A program made the position numbers and the translations under genes. Below are positions 1 through 7,336 of a stretch of 12,415 nt of DNA, one piece after another. The notes beneath the pieces are model-generated. The model worked only from the letters and a program-made list of their open reading frames with translations, was not told where the DNA came from and searched no databases. Source of the DNA: Spirochaetales bacterium (GTDB lineage: Bacteria; Spirochaetota; Spirochaetia; SZUA-6; DRHE01); NCBI GenBank assembly GCA_011049745.1, contig DRHE01000043.1:1-12415 (forward strand). Direction: 5' to 3'. Positions within the stretch are counted from its first letter, which is position 1, and each line of letters opens with the position of its first letter.

Positions 1-33
1 AATAAACGAAAGAATCAGCGGCATGATTCTTCG
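1..33 (-). terminator. Candidate rho-independent terminator after ptsH
   Basis: An 8-bp perfect inverted repeat (AAGAATCA at 10-17, TGATTCTT at 24-31) encloses a 6-base loop. Two more C-G pairs (7-8 with 32-33) extend it across one bulged A. Read on the minus strand, the hairpin starts five bases after the ptsH stop and is followed by a T-rich stretch at 6-1. This fits the end of the minus-strand operon. The stem is AT-rich and the T tract is short, so termination may be partial. The window edge hides whether ptsI or another gene follows. Confidence 0.55.
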
Positions 34-37
34 CGTT

Positions 38-304
38 TTATTCCTCCTCGAATTTATTTTCAAAGAGTCCGGCCAAAGCTTCTACAGCTTCTATCTCATC
101 CTTGCCATCGGCAATAATCTTAAGCTCGGTATTATAGGTAGCTCCCAGGGTTATAATACCCATAATTGATTTTCCATTTACCTGCTCTGAGTCCTTTTTA
201 AAATAGATATTACTGGAGAATTTATTCGCCGTCTGTACCAGCAGGGCGGCAGGACGGGCATGCATACCGGCACGGTTTTTAATGACTACATCTCGCTCAA
301 CCAT
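38..304 (-). CDS. ptsH: Phosphocarrier protein HPr
   Basis: This is the small cytoplasmic phosphocarrier of the PEP:sugar phosphotransferase system. It takes phosphate from enzyme I on a histidine and passes it to EIIA proteins. At 88 residues it has the normal family length. His15 sits in the motif GMHARPA, and Ser46 in NGKSIMGI is the site that HPr kinase modifies. Both key residues are intact, so this HPr can in principle be both PTS-active and Ser-phosphorylated. It is the last gene of the minus-strand block and starts 6 bases after the hprK stop, so the two are almost certainly co-transcribed. A GAGG at the end of hprK may act as a rather distant ribosome binding site. In this rpoN-linked setting it could be a regulatory (NPr-like) HPr, but the presence of Ser46 and of HprK points to a classical role. 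Confidence 0.95.
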   Translation of the reverse strand: MVERDVVIKNRAGMHARPAALLVQTANKFSSNIYFKKDSEQVNGKSIMGIITLGATYNTELKIIADGKDEIEAVEALAGLFENKFEEE

Positions 305-310
305 TGTTGC

Positions 311-1283
311 TTAAGCCTCATCAACGAACCTCTCTCTGATACTCTCACTCTCCAGCCAGCGCCTTACATTTCGGCTAAACTCTTTCGCCGAATAGTAGCC
401 CATTTTCTTCAATCTTTCATTCATTGCCGCTGTTTCAATAAGAATAGAAATATTTCTTCCCGGTTTTACCGGAATGAGCAGGTAGGGCACCTTCGCCTCC
501 AGTATCTCAATTGTATTCTCTTCAGCACCAATACGGTCATAAGCTTTGCTTGAATCCCACTCCTCAAGCTGGACCACTATCTGTATCTGTTTTGTATCCC
601 TGATTGCCCCCACACCAAAGAGATGAGTGATGTTGATAATTCCCAGGCCGCGAATCTCCATATGATGGCTGGAAACACCTGCTCCCTTACCCATTAAAAT
701 ATTGCCGCTGACCCTTCTAATCTCCACCATATCGTCCGCAACCAGCCGATGCCCCCTCTCAACCAGGGCCAGTGCGGCTTCACTCTTTCCCACACCGCTG
801 GCCCCCCTGTATTAAAATACCAATCCCAAATACTTCCACTAAGACACCATGGACAGAGCTTTTAGGCGCGAAAACATTGCTTAATACCAGGATCAATCGG
901 GTGGTTAATTCCGATGATTCCAGCTCAGTCTGCAGCACAGCACAGCCGGATTTCCCGGCTAAAGAGGAAAATGCTGTAGTCGGATCAAGCCTGCAGCTAA
1001 AGATACAGCAGGGAATTTCACAGGAAAAGAGTTTTTCCAGAGTATCAATTTTTTTCTCCTGCTCGAGTTTCTTAAGATAGGCATGCTCGCCTCTGCCGAA
1101 AATCTGAATGCGCTGAAAGGCAAAATTTTCATAGAAACCGCTTAACTCCAGACCCGGCCGGTTGATTTCCGGGACTTTAATCTCTCGGACCAGGCCGGCG
1201 CGCCCCTCCAGGCATTTCAGCTTTAAAGCCTCATTCTCCTTAAGGTCCAACTGTAATAAATCAAGAACAGTAAATTTATTCAT
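311..1283 (-). pseudogene. hprK: HPr kinase/phosphorylase, frameshifted at Walker A
   Basis: HprK phosphorylates and dephosphorylates HPr on Ser46, linking carbon state to regulation. The gene reads in two frames. The first (1283 down to 780) gives the N-terminal domain, with conserved His145 in SVHGVLVEVFG, then enters the P-loop and terminates. The second (from about 805 to 311) gives the rest: GHRLVADD, GLGIINITHLFGVGAIR, and the signature around PGRNISILIETAAMN. Removing one G from the six-G run (plus-strand C6, 802-807) restores GASGVGKSE and one 323-residue protein, close to the usual length of about 310-320. Everything outside that base looks intact, which suggests a sequencing or assembly error or a very recent mutation rather than decay. 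The GTG at 793 could only start a product lacking most of the P-loop. The gene lies 12 bases after hpf and 6 before ptsH. Confidence 0.92.
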
Positions 1284-1295
1284 AAAATATCAGGA

Positions 1296-1634
1296 CTACA
1301 ATTCCTCTTTTATATTTTCAGTAGTGCGCACACTCTCAAGCCCCTTGTGGTCCTGAATTTTATTTTTTTCTCTGGTTATTTTTACTTCGATTTTATCAAA
1401 CATCTTATCGATCCCTTTAAAAATATCAAAACCCTCCAGCCCTACATGGGTCGGGTTTCCCCAACGGAAATTGATCATAACCTCAATTTTAAAACTGCTT
1501 CCTTCTTTGCTTATGGTAAAGAGCATATCCACAACATATTCCCTGGCAAAATCCAAACGCGTCATTTTTTTTTCAATATAGGCCCGCATGGCCTCGGTTA
1601 CTTCAAGATGAATTCCCTTAATTTCAAAATTCAT
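1296..1634 (-). CDS. hpf: Ribosome hibernation-promoting factor, short form
   Basis: HPF/RaiA family proteins bind the 30S decoding region and stabilise inactive ribosomes in stationary phase or starvation. Older annotations call them sigma-54 modulation proteins because they sit next to rpoN, as here. The 112-residue product matches the N-terminal HPF domain (MNFEIKGIHLEVTEAMRAYI, then a basic helix and a beta strand near FKIEVMINF). It lacks the C-terminal dimerisation domain of long HPFs. I chose the ATG at 1634 because AGGAGG lies about 4-5 bases upstream and the family's conserved start begins there. An in-frame ATG at 1649 would add five residues but overlap the ribosome binding site. 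The C-terminus is charged and probably disordered. The gene lies between rpoN (66 bases upstream) and hprK (12 bases downstream). A run of nine A's occurs in the coding strand near codons 21-24. Confidence 0.9.
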   Translation of the reverse strand: MNFEIKGIHLEVTEAMRAYIEKKMTRLDFAREYVVDMLFTISKEGSSFKIEVMINFRWGNPTHVGLEGFDIFKGIDKMFDKIEVKITREKNKIQDHKGLESVRTTENIKEEL

Positions 1635-1685
1635 AATACCTCCTGTCATTTAGTTTAGAGAATGAAATAGCCAAAATTAGTTCTT

Positions 1686-1719
1686 GAGTTCCTTAGTATA
1701 TCACCTGCTATAAGAACTC
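1686..1719. repeat. Inverted repeat across the rpoN stop codon
   Basis: GAGTTC (1686-1691) and GAACTC (1714-1719) can pair, with three further A-T pairs inside after one bulged C. The hairpin has a loop of about 14 bases that contains the rpoN stop codon. No T tract follows on the minus strand, so it is not a standard terminator. It could be an mRNA processing or attenuation element between rpoN and hpf, or chance. Confidence 0.3.
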
Positions 1720-3074
1720 ATTATATCTAATTCTTTCCTGTATTTAGCAATCGTTCTTCTGGCGATATTAACCCCTTTGTTTTTTAAGATTTCCAGGATC
1801 ATTTTGTCGGTAAGATTTTTATTCTTACCCTCAGCCTCAACAATCTCCTTGATCATTTGCTTCACGCCCTCTTTGGAGAAGCGCCTGCCTGCCATCCCGG
1901 TTCCGGGAACCGAATTGGTAAAAAAGTATTTCAACTCAAATATCCCCCACTCGGTCTGAACATACTTTCCGTTAGTAACCCGGGACACGGTAGCTTCATG
2001 AACCCCGATCTCTCCGGCAATATCTTTAAGGGTTAAAGGGACCAAATATTTCGGCCCATTTCTAAAGAAGCCTCTCTGGAACTCAATAATCGACCGGCAG
2101 ACTTTAAGCAGAGTATTATTGCGCTGGTGAATGCTCCTGATAAACCAGCGCGCATCCTGCAAGCCATGTTGTACAAAATTCCTTAGCTCCTTTTTGCCTG
2201 CTCCATCCTTCTTCTCGCTGAGATCAGCGTAAAAAGGATCTATACCCAATACAGGTATCTCTTCGTCATTGAGAATTAAAATGAACTCTCCATCTTTCAA
2301 TTTAACCATTACATCCGGTATTACCTGGCGGACAGGCTCAATAGAGTAGTTCCTTCCCGGCAGAGGATCCAGTTTTCTGATAAACTCCAGGATCTCCATA
2401 ATCTCTTCTTCTCTCTTGTGCATAGCTCTGGCTATATCTTTATACTTCTCTTTTTCCAGCAGCTTGAGATGGAGTTCTACGACCTTATAACTGCCGGGCA
2501 AGGCTTTGGCATGGTTCTCAATCTGTATTAACAGGGCTTCCTGATAACCTGTGGTACATACTCCCACCGGATCAAATTTGTTAATCAGGGCTTTCATTTC
2601 TTCCAGGATCTTCAACTCACTCTCTTTAACCAGGCTTTCGGGGGGTTCAATATGGAAACCATTGTTATCAAGATTCAGGATCAGGAGCTCTCCAATCCGG
2701 TAATATTCCTCATTGATGGGCTGCAGCCGTAATTGCCAGAGCAAATGATCATGCAGGGATTCGGGACGGGTTAAGACCCCCTCTATGAAATTGCGTTTGC
2801 TGTCCTCTATGTTATTTCTTTTTTTTAAGCTATATCCCGGATCAGATGAGTTATCGAAATAATCATAATCATCCTTGAGCTCCCCGGCTTTTTCATCAAG
2901 TGAAACTAAAGAATTATCCTCTATCATCTCCAGGGCTGGATTCCTCTCCAGCTCATCCTGAATGGATGTTCTAAGCTCCTGCAAAGGCAGAGCCATTATC
3001 TTGATTGCCTGATATAGCTGTGGGGTCATTTTTAAGCGCTGTTCCTGCCTGATTACAGGTTTCTGATACTGCAA
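1701..3074 (-). CDS. rpoN: RNA polymerase sigma-54 factor RpoN
   Basis: RpoN directs RNA polymerase to -24/-12 promoters that need AAA+ activators, for example in nitrogen, PTS-linked or motility control. The 457-residue protein has the expected order. Region I (1-50) begins QYQKPVIRQEQRLKMTPQL and ends in ELERNPALEM. An acidic linker rich in D/E/N follows (about 50-90). The core-binding domain covers roughly 95-290. The helix-turn-helix DNA-binding region contains LKDIAGEIGVHEATVSRVT, and the RpoN box ARRTIAKYRK is at 438-447. The start is a TTG at 3074-3072, supported by a strong AGGAGAGG ribosome binding site five bases upstream and by region I beginning at once. It follows lptB by 61 bases, a gap that holds a candidate promoter. 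The lptB-rpoN-hpf order matches many Gram-negative bacteria. Confidence 0.97.
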   Translation of the reverse strand: MQYQKPVIRQEQRLKMTPQLYQAIKIMALPLQELRTSIQDELERNPALEMIEDNSLVSLDEKAGELKDDYDYFDNSSDPGYSLKKRNNIEDSKRNFIEGVLTRPESLHDHLLWQLRLQPINEEYYRIGELLILNLDNNGFHIEPPESLVKESELKILEEMKALINKFDPVGVCTTGYQEALLIQIENHAKALPGSYKVVELHLKLLEKEKYKDIARAMHKREEEIMEILEFIRKLDPLPGRNYSIEPVRQVIPDVMVKLKDGEFILILNDEEIPVLGIDPFYADLSEKKDGAGKKELRNFVQHGLQDARWFIRSIHQRNNTLLKVCRSIIEFQRGFFRNGPKYLVPLTLKDIAGEIGVHEATVSRVTNGKYVQTEWGIFELKYFFTNSVPGTGMAGRRFSKEGVKQMIKEIVEAEGKNKNLTDKMILEILKNKGVNIARRTIAKYRKELDIMSSYSR

Positions 3075-3102
3075 CCTAACCTCTCCTCTTCTTTCAATAT
3101 TA

Positions 3103-3132
3103 ATTGTTAGCTATCCGCCCGCTGCTTGTCAA
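3103..3132 (-). promoter_or_regulatory. Candidate sigma-70-type promoter for rpoN
   Basis: On the minus strand a perfect TTGACA lies at 3132-3127, just past the lptB stop. A weak -10 follows: TAACAA after 17 bases, or AACAAT after 18. It would start a transcript about 20-30 bases before the rpoN TTG. This would let rpoN-hpf-hprK-ptsH be expressed apart from the lpt genes. The -10 is poor, so this is a candidate only. Confidence 0.4.
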
Positions 3133-3135
3133 TAT

Positions 3136-3870
3136 CTACATCTCAAAATCGCGGCCCAGATATACACGGCGGGCTATATCGCTCTGCAGCAGCTCATCTT
3201 TTGATCCGCGTACCACTATTTCTCCCACGTTGATTATATAAGCGCGGTGGGTGATTTCCAGAGTATCGCGTACATTATGATCAGTAATCAGCACTCCGAT
3301 GCCCTGGCTTGATAGATCCTTCACAATCCTCTTTATTTCATAGACAGCGATAGGATCAATGCCTGCAAAGGGCTCATCCAACAGCAGGATTTTCGGCTCT
3401 ATAGCCAGAGAACGGGCTATTTCGGTTCTTCTCCGCTCACCGCCGGAGAGGGTAAAAGCTTTCTGCCTGCGCAGGTGTTCTATTCCCAGTTCCTGAAGGA
3501 GCTGCTCAAGTTTTTCACGCTTCTGTAGTGTTGTTATATCTCTCCTGCTTTCCAAAACCGCCCAGATATTATTTTCCACAGTCAATTTCCGAAATACTGA
3601 AGGCTCCTGGGGCAGGTAAGCAATCCCGGCCTGGGCGCGTTTATACATTGGCAGGTTCGAAATATTTTTGCCGTTCAAATATATCTTTCCTGAAGTTGCT
3701 TTGATAAATCCGACGATGATATAAAAAACCGTTGTTTTACCGGCGCCATTCGGCCCCAGAAGGCCAACTATTTCACCAACCTCCATGGTAAAACTGACAT
3801 CTTTAACTGCTTCTTTATGGCCAAAGCTCTTGGCCAGACCCTCAACCCTCAAAGTCCCCCTGTTATTCAC
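3136..3870 (-). CDS. lptB: LPS export ABC transporter ATPase LptB
   Basis: LptB is the cytoplasmic ATPase that powers LptFG extraction of lipopolysaccharide from the inner membrane. All ABC motifs are present: Walker A GPNGAGKTT, Q-loop YLPQEPS, the LptB-typical signature LSGGERRRTEIARSL, Walker B ILLLDEPFAGIDP, and the H-loop ITDHNVRDTL. The PFAGIDP and DHNVRDTL forms separate LptB from LivF-like amino-acid transporters. I prefer the GTG at 3870. It gives 244 residues, close to the usual 241, starts just before the conserved beta strand TLRVEGLAKSF, has a GGCGGAG-like site upstream, and overlaps the lptA end by 8 bases. An ATG at 3912 would give 258 residues but a larger overlap and a weak ribosome binding site. 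LptF and LptG are not in the window. Confidence 0.93.
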   Translation of the reverse strand: MNNRGTLRVEGLAKSFGHKEAVKDVSFTMEVGEIVGLLGPNGAGKTTVFYIIVGFIKATSGKIYLNGKNISNLPMYKRAQAGIAYLPQEPSVFRKLTVENNIWAVLESRRDITTLQKREKLEQLLQELGIEHLRRQKAFTLSGGERRRTEIARSLAIEPKILLLDEPFAGIDPIAVYEIKRIVKDLSSQGIGVLITDHNVRDTLEITHRAYIINVGEIVVRGSKDELLQSDIARRVYLGRDFEM

Positions 3871-4537
3871 CCTTTTCTCCGCCTTCCTCTTCCCCAATGG
3901 CCTGATAAACATTCCCGCGTATATTCCCTTCCAGCCTGATCTTATCCTTCTTCAGATCTATATAGATTTTCGATGCCTGGTACTCATCCCCTTTCCAATA
4001 GACAATGGGCATGCCTGCCAGCTCCAACTGCTCCTCTTCCCGCAAATAACGCGCATACTCTGCCCTGCAGACCAGATCTTTTTTTAAAATGCGTACTCCA
4101 AGCTGGATGATGCTTTCATCCCGTTCCTCCCAATGTTCAATAAACCCCCCTTTGACAACTATTTCATTCTTTTTATCAACCATAACAGCGTTTCCTTTGA
4201 CGCGCACAACCTTTTTTCGTCTATTATAGAAGAGCTCATCAGCAAAAAGTTCGATTCCCTGCTTACTATTCAATACCCTAACCTTGCCGCGGCAATTGGC
4301 AAAGATAAAATCTTCACCATAAAGCTCAATCACATCGGCAAAAATCCGGTTATCCTCGGAGACCAGCTCAGCGCTACCGGTTAGAATAATCCGCTCCCTG
4401 CCCTCGGCCATTACCGATTCCATACTGTCGCCGGCAAAAGAAAAGGTTTCGGCTATTATCTGCCTGGGAAAGAGCAGAAACAGCAGGCAGAATAAGATCT
4501 CTGAGTACTGGCCTTTACTGATCTTCTTCCCAGACAT
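3863..4537 (-). CDS. lptA: LptA/OstA-family periplasmic LPS transport protein
   Basis: This 224-residue protein has a signal peptide: a basic start, a hydrophobic core at about 14-23, and likely cleavage after IIA at 29. Repeating short beta strands of the OstA/LptA type follow, visible as ILTGSAELVSEDNRIFADVIEL, VRVLNSKQGIELFADELFYN and VRVKGNAVMVDKKNEIVVKG. LptA-type proteins form the periplasmic beta-jellyroll bridge that carries LPS from LptC to LptD. The C-terminus is acidic (EEEGGEKGE), which is unusual but probably only a tail. The start overlaps the end of lptC by 23 bases and the end overlaps lptB, so translation is probably coupled. Sequence identity to named LptA proteins cannot be judged here. 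The call rests on the domain pattern and on its place between lptC and lptB. The substrate may not be classical LPS in this organism. Confidence 0.82.
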   Translation of the reverse strand: MSGKKISKGQYSEILFCLLFLLFPRQIIAETFSFAGDSMESVMAEGRERIILTGSAELVSEDNRIFADVIELYGEDFIFANCRGKVRVLNSKQGIELFADELFYNRRKKVVRVKGNAVMVDKKNEIVVKGGFIEHWEERDESIIQLGVRILKKDLVCRAEYARYLREEEQLELAGMPIVYWKGDEYQASKIYIDLKKDKIRLEGNIRGNVYQAIGEEEGGEKGE

Positions 4538-5084
4538 AGCTGCCTTTTACCCCTTTGAAAAAATGTATTTTCTTTTCTCTGAAATTCGCTTCAAACCCCC
4601 TGCCCTGCAAAAATGAGCCGTCATCCTTTTTTATAACAATCAGTTCATCCTCTTCAGAGGAGAGATTCTTACCCTGTTTCTCCCAGGTTAATTCTTCAGC
4701 CTGAATCCCCGCCCGCTCATCATATGAGTATAGATATATAGAACCGGAAATCGAGGCTTTTTCATTATCAGAGTACCATACTGCACGCTCCGCCCAACCT
4801 TCTATCAGCAGAGCGCCGTCCCCCGCATACTCTTTAAGGTATAATCCCCACAAAAAGGTGCCCTTTTCCTGGCTGAAAACCTCTGCCCGTTCAGCTTCGA
4901 GAACCACAACACCCTTTCCCTCTGAAACAATGGTGTGTTTGAAATTGATCAGGATGGTTTTCGGGGTCTCCTCAAGCAGCTTTTCAGCCATCTGCACCTC
5001 CCGATAATCGAGACTGCAATTTACCAGCAACAGAAGAAAGAAGAGCAGATAAAGGCTGTGTGTAAGATTTTTTTTTCTACTCAT
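4515..5084 (-). CDS. lptC: LptC-like lipoprotein of the LPS export bridge
   Basis: This 189-residue protein starts with a basic segment, a leucine-rich hydrophobic stretch (11-21) and LLVNC, suggesting lipidation at Cys23. The mature part (for example TILINFKHTIVSEGKGVVVLEAERAEVFSQ) has the LptC/YrbK-type beta-strand pattern, in which the phrase about SEGKG(V)xxLEAERAEV is typical of LptC. Classical LptC is held by an uncleaved transmembrane helix, so a lipid anchor would be a variation. Asn before Cys is off the standard lipobox, but spirochaetal lipoboxes are known to be looser. The gene overlaps the pyrG end by 8 bases and runs 23 bases into lptA. A nine-A tract follows the start at codons 3-6 (5076-5068). 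Function is inferred from fold pattern and position. Confidence 0.75.
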   Translation of the reverse strand: MSRKKNLTHSLYLLFFLLLLVNCSLDYREVQMAEKLLEETPKTILINFKHTIVSEGKGVVVLEAERAEVFSQEKGTFLWGLYLKEYAGDGALLIEGWAERAVWYSDNEKASISGSIYLYSYDERAGIQAEELTWEKQGKNLSSEEDELIVIKKDDGSFLQGRGFEANFREKKIHFFKGVKGSYVWEEDQ

Positions 5085-6681
5085 TCCGGTTAATACAGAC
5101 GGCTATAAAGCTGGAGAATAGCGGATGAGGGTCAACAGGTTTGGACTTAAACTCCGGATGGAATTGAACCCCCAACCCCCAGGGATGTTCAGGCCACTCG
5201 ATCGATTCAACCAGTAACGAGTCGGCCGTAAAACCGCTTAAAATGAGACCAGCCTGCTTCAAGGCCTCCCTAAAAATTGAAGAAACCTCATATCTATGCC
5301 GGTGACGTTCATATATTATCTCACGTCCATAGGCCGAGTTTATGAGCGTGCCCTCTTGCAGCCGGGATTCGCTCCTTCCCAGACGCATGGTAGCACCGAA
5401 GGTCTTAATATCAACCTGCTCTTCCAATAAACTTATTACCGGGTATTCTGTTTCCTGATTAAACTCCGTGGAGTTGGCTCCGGAAAGAGCCAGTACATTT
5501 CTGGCATACTCAATAACCATAACCTGCATTCCCAGACAGATACCGAAACAGGGCAGCCCCTGAGTACGGGCATAGTTTGCAGCCGCTATCATACCCTCAA
5601 TGCCTCTATGGCCAAAACCACCGGGAATGAGAATGCCGGCTACTCCTGCCAGATCAGAATTCTCTGCGGGAATCGCTGCTACCTGATCGGAATCGATCTT
5701 AACCAATTCTATCTTCACCTTATTGGCAATACCGCCATGATAGAGGGCTTCATAAGTAGATTTATAAGAATCCAGAAGTTCAAGATATTTACCGACTATG
5801 CCGATTTTCACTGTCCGCTCTGCATTACAATAGGTTTCCACCATTCTACTCCAGGCGGATAAATCGCGCGGCGGAGATTTCAGCTTCAATTTATTAATGA
5901 TGATAGTGTCCAGTTTCTGTTCAGCAAAGATCAGGGGTATTTCATAGATTGTAACCGGCACATCGTAAGCGGAAATAACGGCCTCTTCCTCTACGTTGGT
6001 ATAAAGAGATATCTTTCTTTTTAAGCTGCTGTTTAAAGGCATTCCAGCCCTGCAGAGTAGAATATCCGGCTGAATACCAATTTCCCTTAGGGATCTTACC
6101 GAATGCTGAGTCGGCTTGGTCTTTAACTCACCATCTGCTACGCTGGGTACCATGGTAAGGTGTATGAAAAGCACAGCCCCCTGCCCCAGATCATGAATGA
6201 ACTGCCGGGCTGCCTCTAAAAAGGGAATGGATTCAATATCACCCACGGTGCCGCCAACCTCAACAATGGTTACCTCTACCCCTTCCTGCTCTCCTATATT
6301 AAATATTCTCTTCTTAATCTCATCCGTTATATGGGGAATAACCTGAACTGTGCGTCCCAGGAATCTTCCTTCACGCTCCCTGCGAATAACCTCCTGATAC
6401 ACCTGGCCGGTAGTTATTGAATTTTCCCTGCTTAAAGGAGCGGAGGTGAAGCGCTCATAATTTCCCAGGTCAAGGTCGGTTTCGGCGCCGTCATCCGTTA
6501 CAAAAACCTCACCATGCTGGTAGGGATTCATGGTACCGGCATCTACATTTATATAGGGATCAATCTTCAGCAAACGGATACTGATCCCCCTGCTCTCCAA
6601 AAGATTGCCAATAGATGCGGAGGCGACTCCTTTGCCCAGACCAGAGCATACACCACCGGTTACAAAAATGTACTTGCTCAT
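5077..6681 (-). CDS. pyrG: CTP synthase
   Basis: PyrG makes CTP from UTP with ATP and glutamine, the last step of pyrimidine nucleotide synthesis, in the cytoplasm. The 534-residue length is typical. The N-terminal synthetase domain (1-270) has the P-loop region GGVCSGLGKGVASASIG (9-25), DPYINVDAGTMNPYQHGEVF and EVGGTVGDIES. The C-terminal glutamine amidotransferase domain (about 290-530) has an oxyanion region GGFGHRG, the nucleophile Cys382 in GICLGMQ, and His508/Glu510 in QFHPE. All catalytic residues are present. It starts 49 bases after the DUF151 gene and overlaps lptC at its end. In many proteobacteria pyrG is followed by kdsA and other Kdo genes before lptC. Here it abuts lptC directly. 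The ribosome binding site is weak. Confidence 0.98.
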   Translation of the reverse strand: MSKYIFVTGGVCSGLGKGVASASIGNLLESRGISIRLLKIDPYINVDAGTMNPYQHGEVFVTDDGAETDLDLGNYERFTSAPLSRENSITTGQVYQEVIRREREGRFLGRTVQVIPHITDEIKKRIFNIGEQEGVEVTIVEVGGTVGDIESIPFLEAARQFIHDLGQGAVLFIHLTMVPSVADGELKTKPTQHSVRSLREIGIQPDILLCRAGMPLNSSLKRKISLYTNVEEEAVISAYDVPVTIYEIPLIFAEQKLDTIIINKLKLKSPPRDLSAWSRMVETYCNAERTVKIGIVGKYLELLDSYKSTYEALYHGGIANKVKIELVKIDSDQVAAIPAENSDLAGVAGILIPGGFGHRGIEGMIAAANYARTQGLPCFGICLGMQVMVIEYARNVLALSGANSTEFNQETEYPVISLLEEQVDIKTFGATMRLGRSESRLQEGTLINSAYGREIIYERHRHRYEVSSIFREALKQAGLILSGFTADSLLVESIEWPEHPWGLGVQFHPEFKSKPVDPHPLFSSFIAVCINRNE

Positions 6682-6693
6682 CTGTTTTTAAGA

Positions 6694-6720
6694 CTATTAG
6701 ATACCGGGGGATGATGTCAA
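6694..6720 (-). promoter_or_regulatory. Weak candidate promoter before pyrG
   Basis: A perfect TTGACA lies at 6720-6715 on the minus strand, in the 49-base gap between the DUF151 gene and pyrG. The best nearby -10 is TAATAG with only a 15-base spacer, so the evidence is thin. No attenuator-like hairpin or C-rich initial transcribed region of the kind used for pyrG control in Gram-positive bacteria is obvious. Confidence 0.25.
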
Positions 6721-6730
6721 TTAACTATGG

Positions 6731-7210
6731 CTACATCATATAACCATGTTCCCTTTCCATGTCGAGGAACATAATCTCTGAATAAGCCGGATCTTTTTCC
6801 TGATAAAAACAGGGGAAATCAGGATGTTCGCTGACCACCTTCTCACTGGCTACAATGGGTACACTCAGGCGAACAGCCAGGGCAAGACCATCGCTGGGCC
6901 GAATCTCCATATAATGACGTTTGAATCCCTTTTTATAAACCAGTCGGGCAAAATAGCTCTTATCCGGGGCAAGATCATATATCTCCAGCCTCTCTACTTT
7001 GAAGCCATGATTATTGAGAAAATTAGCAAGCACATCATGGGTCAGAGGGCGCGGCGGGAAAACCTCCTCCATTCTTATTATAATGGCACTGGCCTCAAAA
7101 GGCCCTATCCAGATAGGAATGAAACGGTCCCCACCTGCTGTTTTAAGGATTGCTATAGGCATACGGGTTTTCTGGTCAAGTGCGATTCCCTTAATTTTGA
7201 GGTTAATCAT
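6731..7210 (-). CDS. Bifunctional nuclease family protein (DUF151)
   Basis: This 159-residue cytoplasmic protein belongs to the DUF151/BFN family, some members of which show DNase and RNase activity. Family hallmarks are clear: IPIWIGPFEASAI (31-43), PRPLTHDVLANFLNNHG (53-69), FARLVYK, and IRPSDGLALAVRLSVPI (103-119). The usual motif is RPSDAIALA, and the Gly at its fourth position is a small change. In bacteria the gene is often linked to other housekeeping functions, and its cellular role is poorly defined. It is the first gene of the minus-strand block, with a GGAGAG ribosome binding site five bases before the ATG. A 112-base divergent gap to cheR should hold its promoter. The family call is firm, but nuclease activity is only known from relatives. 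Confidence 0.9.
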   Translation of the reverse strand: MINLKIKGIALDQKTRMPIAILKTAGGDRFIPIWIGPFEASAIIIRMEEVFPPRPLTHDVLANFLNNHGFKVERLEIYDLAPDKSYFARLVYKKGFKRHYMEIRPSDGLALAVRLSVPIVASEKVVSEHPDFPCFYQEKDPAYSEIMFLDMEREHGYMM

Positions 7211-7306
7211 TGCTGCTCTCCAAATATTTACTTTTCTATTATTAATATAGCCCGTTAAATAGAAAAAAACCTTAAAAACATTTCAAATTTAAGCCGGACG
7301 CTGCTA

Positions 7307-7336
7307 TTGACACCAATATTCTATGAGTAATAAACT
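7307..7336 (+). promoter_or_regulatory. Weak candidate promoter for cheR-cheB
   Basis: TTGACA at 7307-7312 is followed after 18 bases by TAAACT (4 of 6 matches to TATAAT). If used, transcription would start near 7343, inside the annotated cheR start but just before the alternative ATG at 7347. No sigma-28 or sigma-54 consensus was recognised in the 7211-7322 gap, which is otherwise AT-rich. Confidence 0.25.

Noticed and set aside
311..793. Separate short HPr kinase gene starting at GTG 793
   Set aside because: It would lack the N-terminal domain and the first half of the P-loop. One base change joins it to the upstream half, so both are one broken gene.
802..807. Programmed -1 ribosomal frameshift in hprK
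   Set aside because: Restoring the frame needs a +1 step, there is no X_XXY_YYZ signal, and HprK is normally one uninterrupted frame.
1296..1649. hpf starting at ATG 1649
   Set aside because: The extra MTGGI would place the strong AGGAGG inside the coding region. The ATG at 1634 has that site at usable spacing and matches the family start.
6824..7258. 144-residue plus-strand open frame across the DUF151 gene
   Set aside because: It lies opposite a gene with clear family motifs and has no ribosome binding site or recognisable domain. It is a shadow frame.
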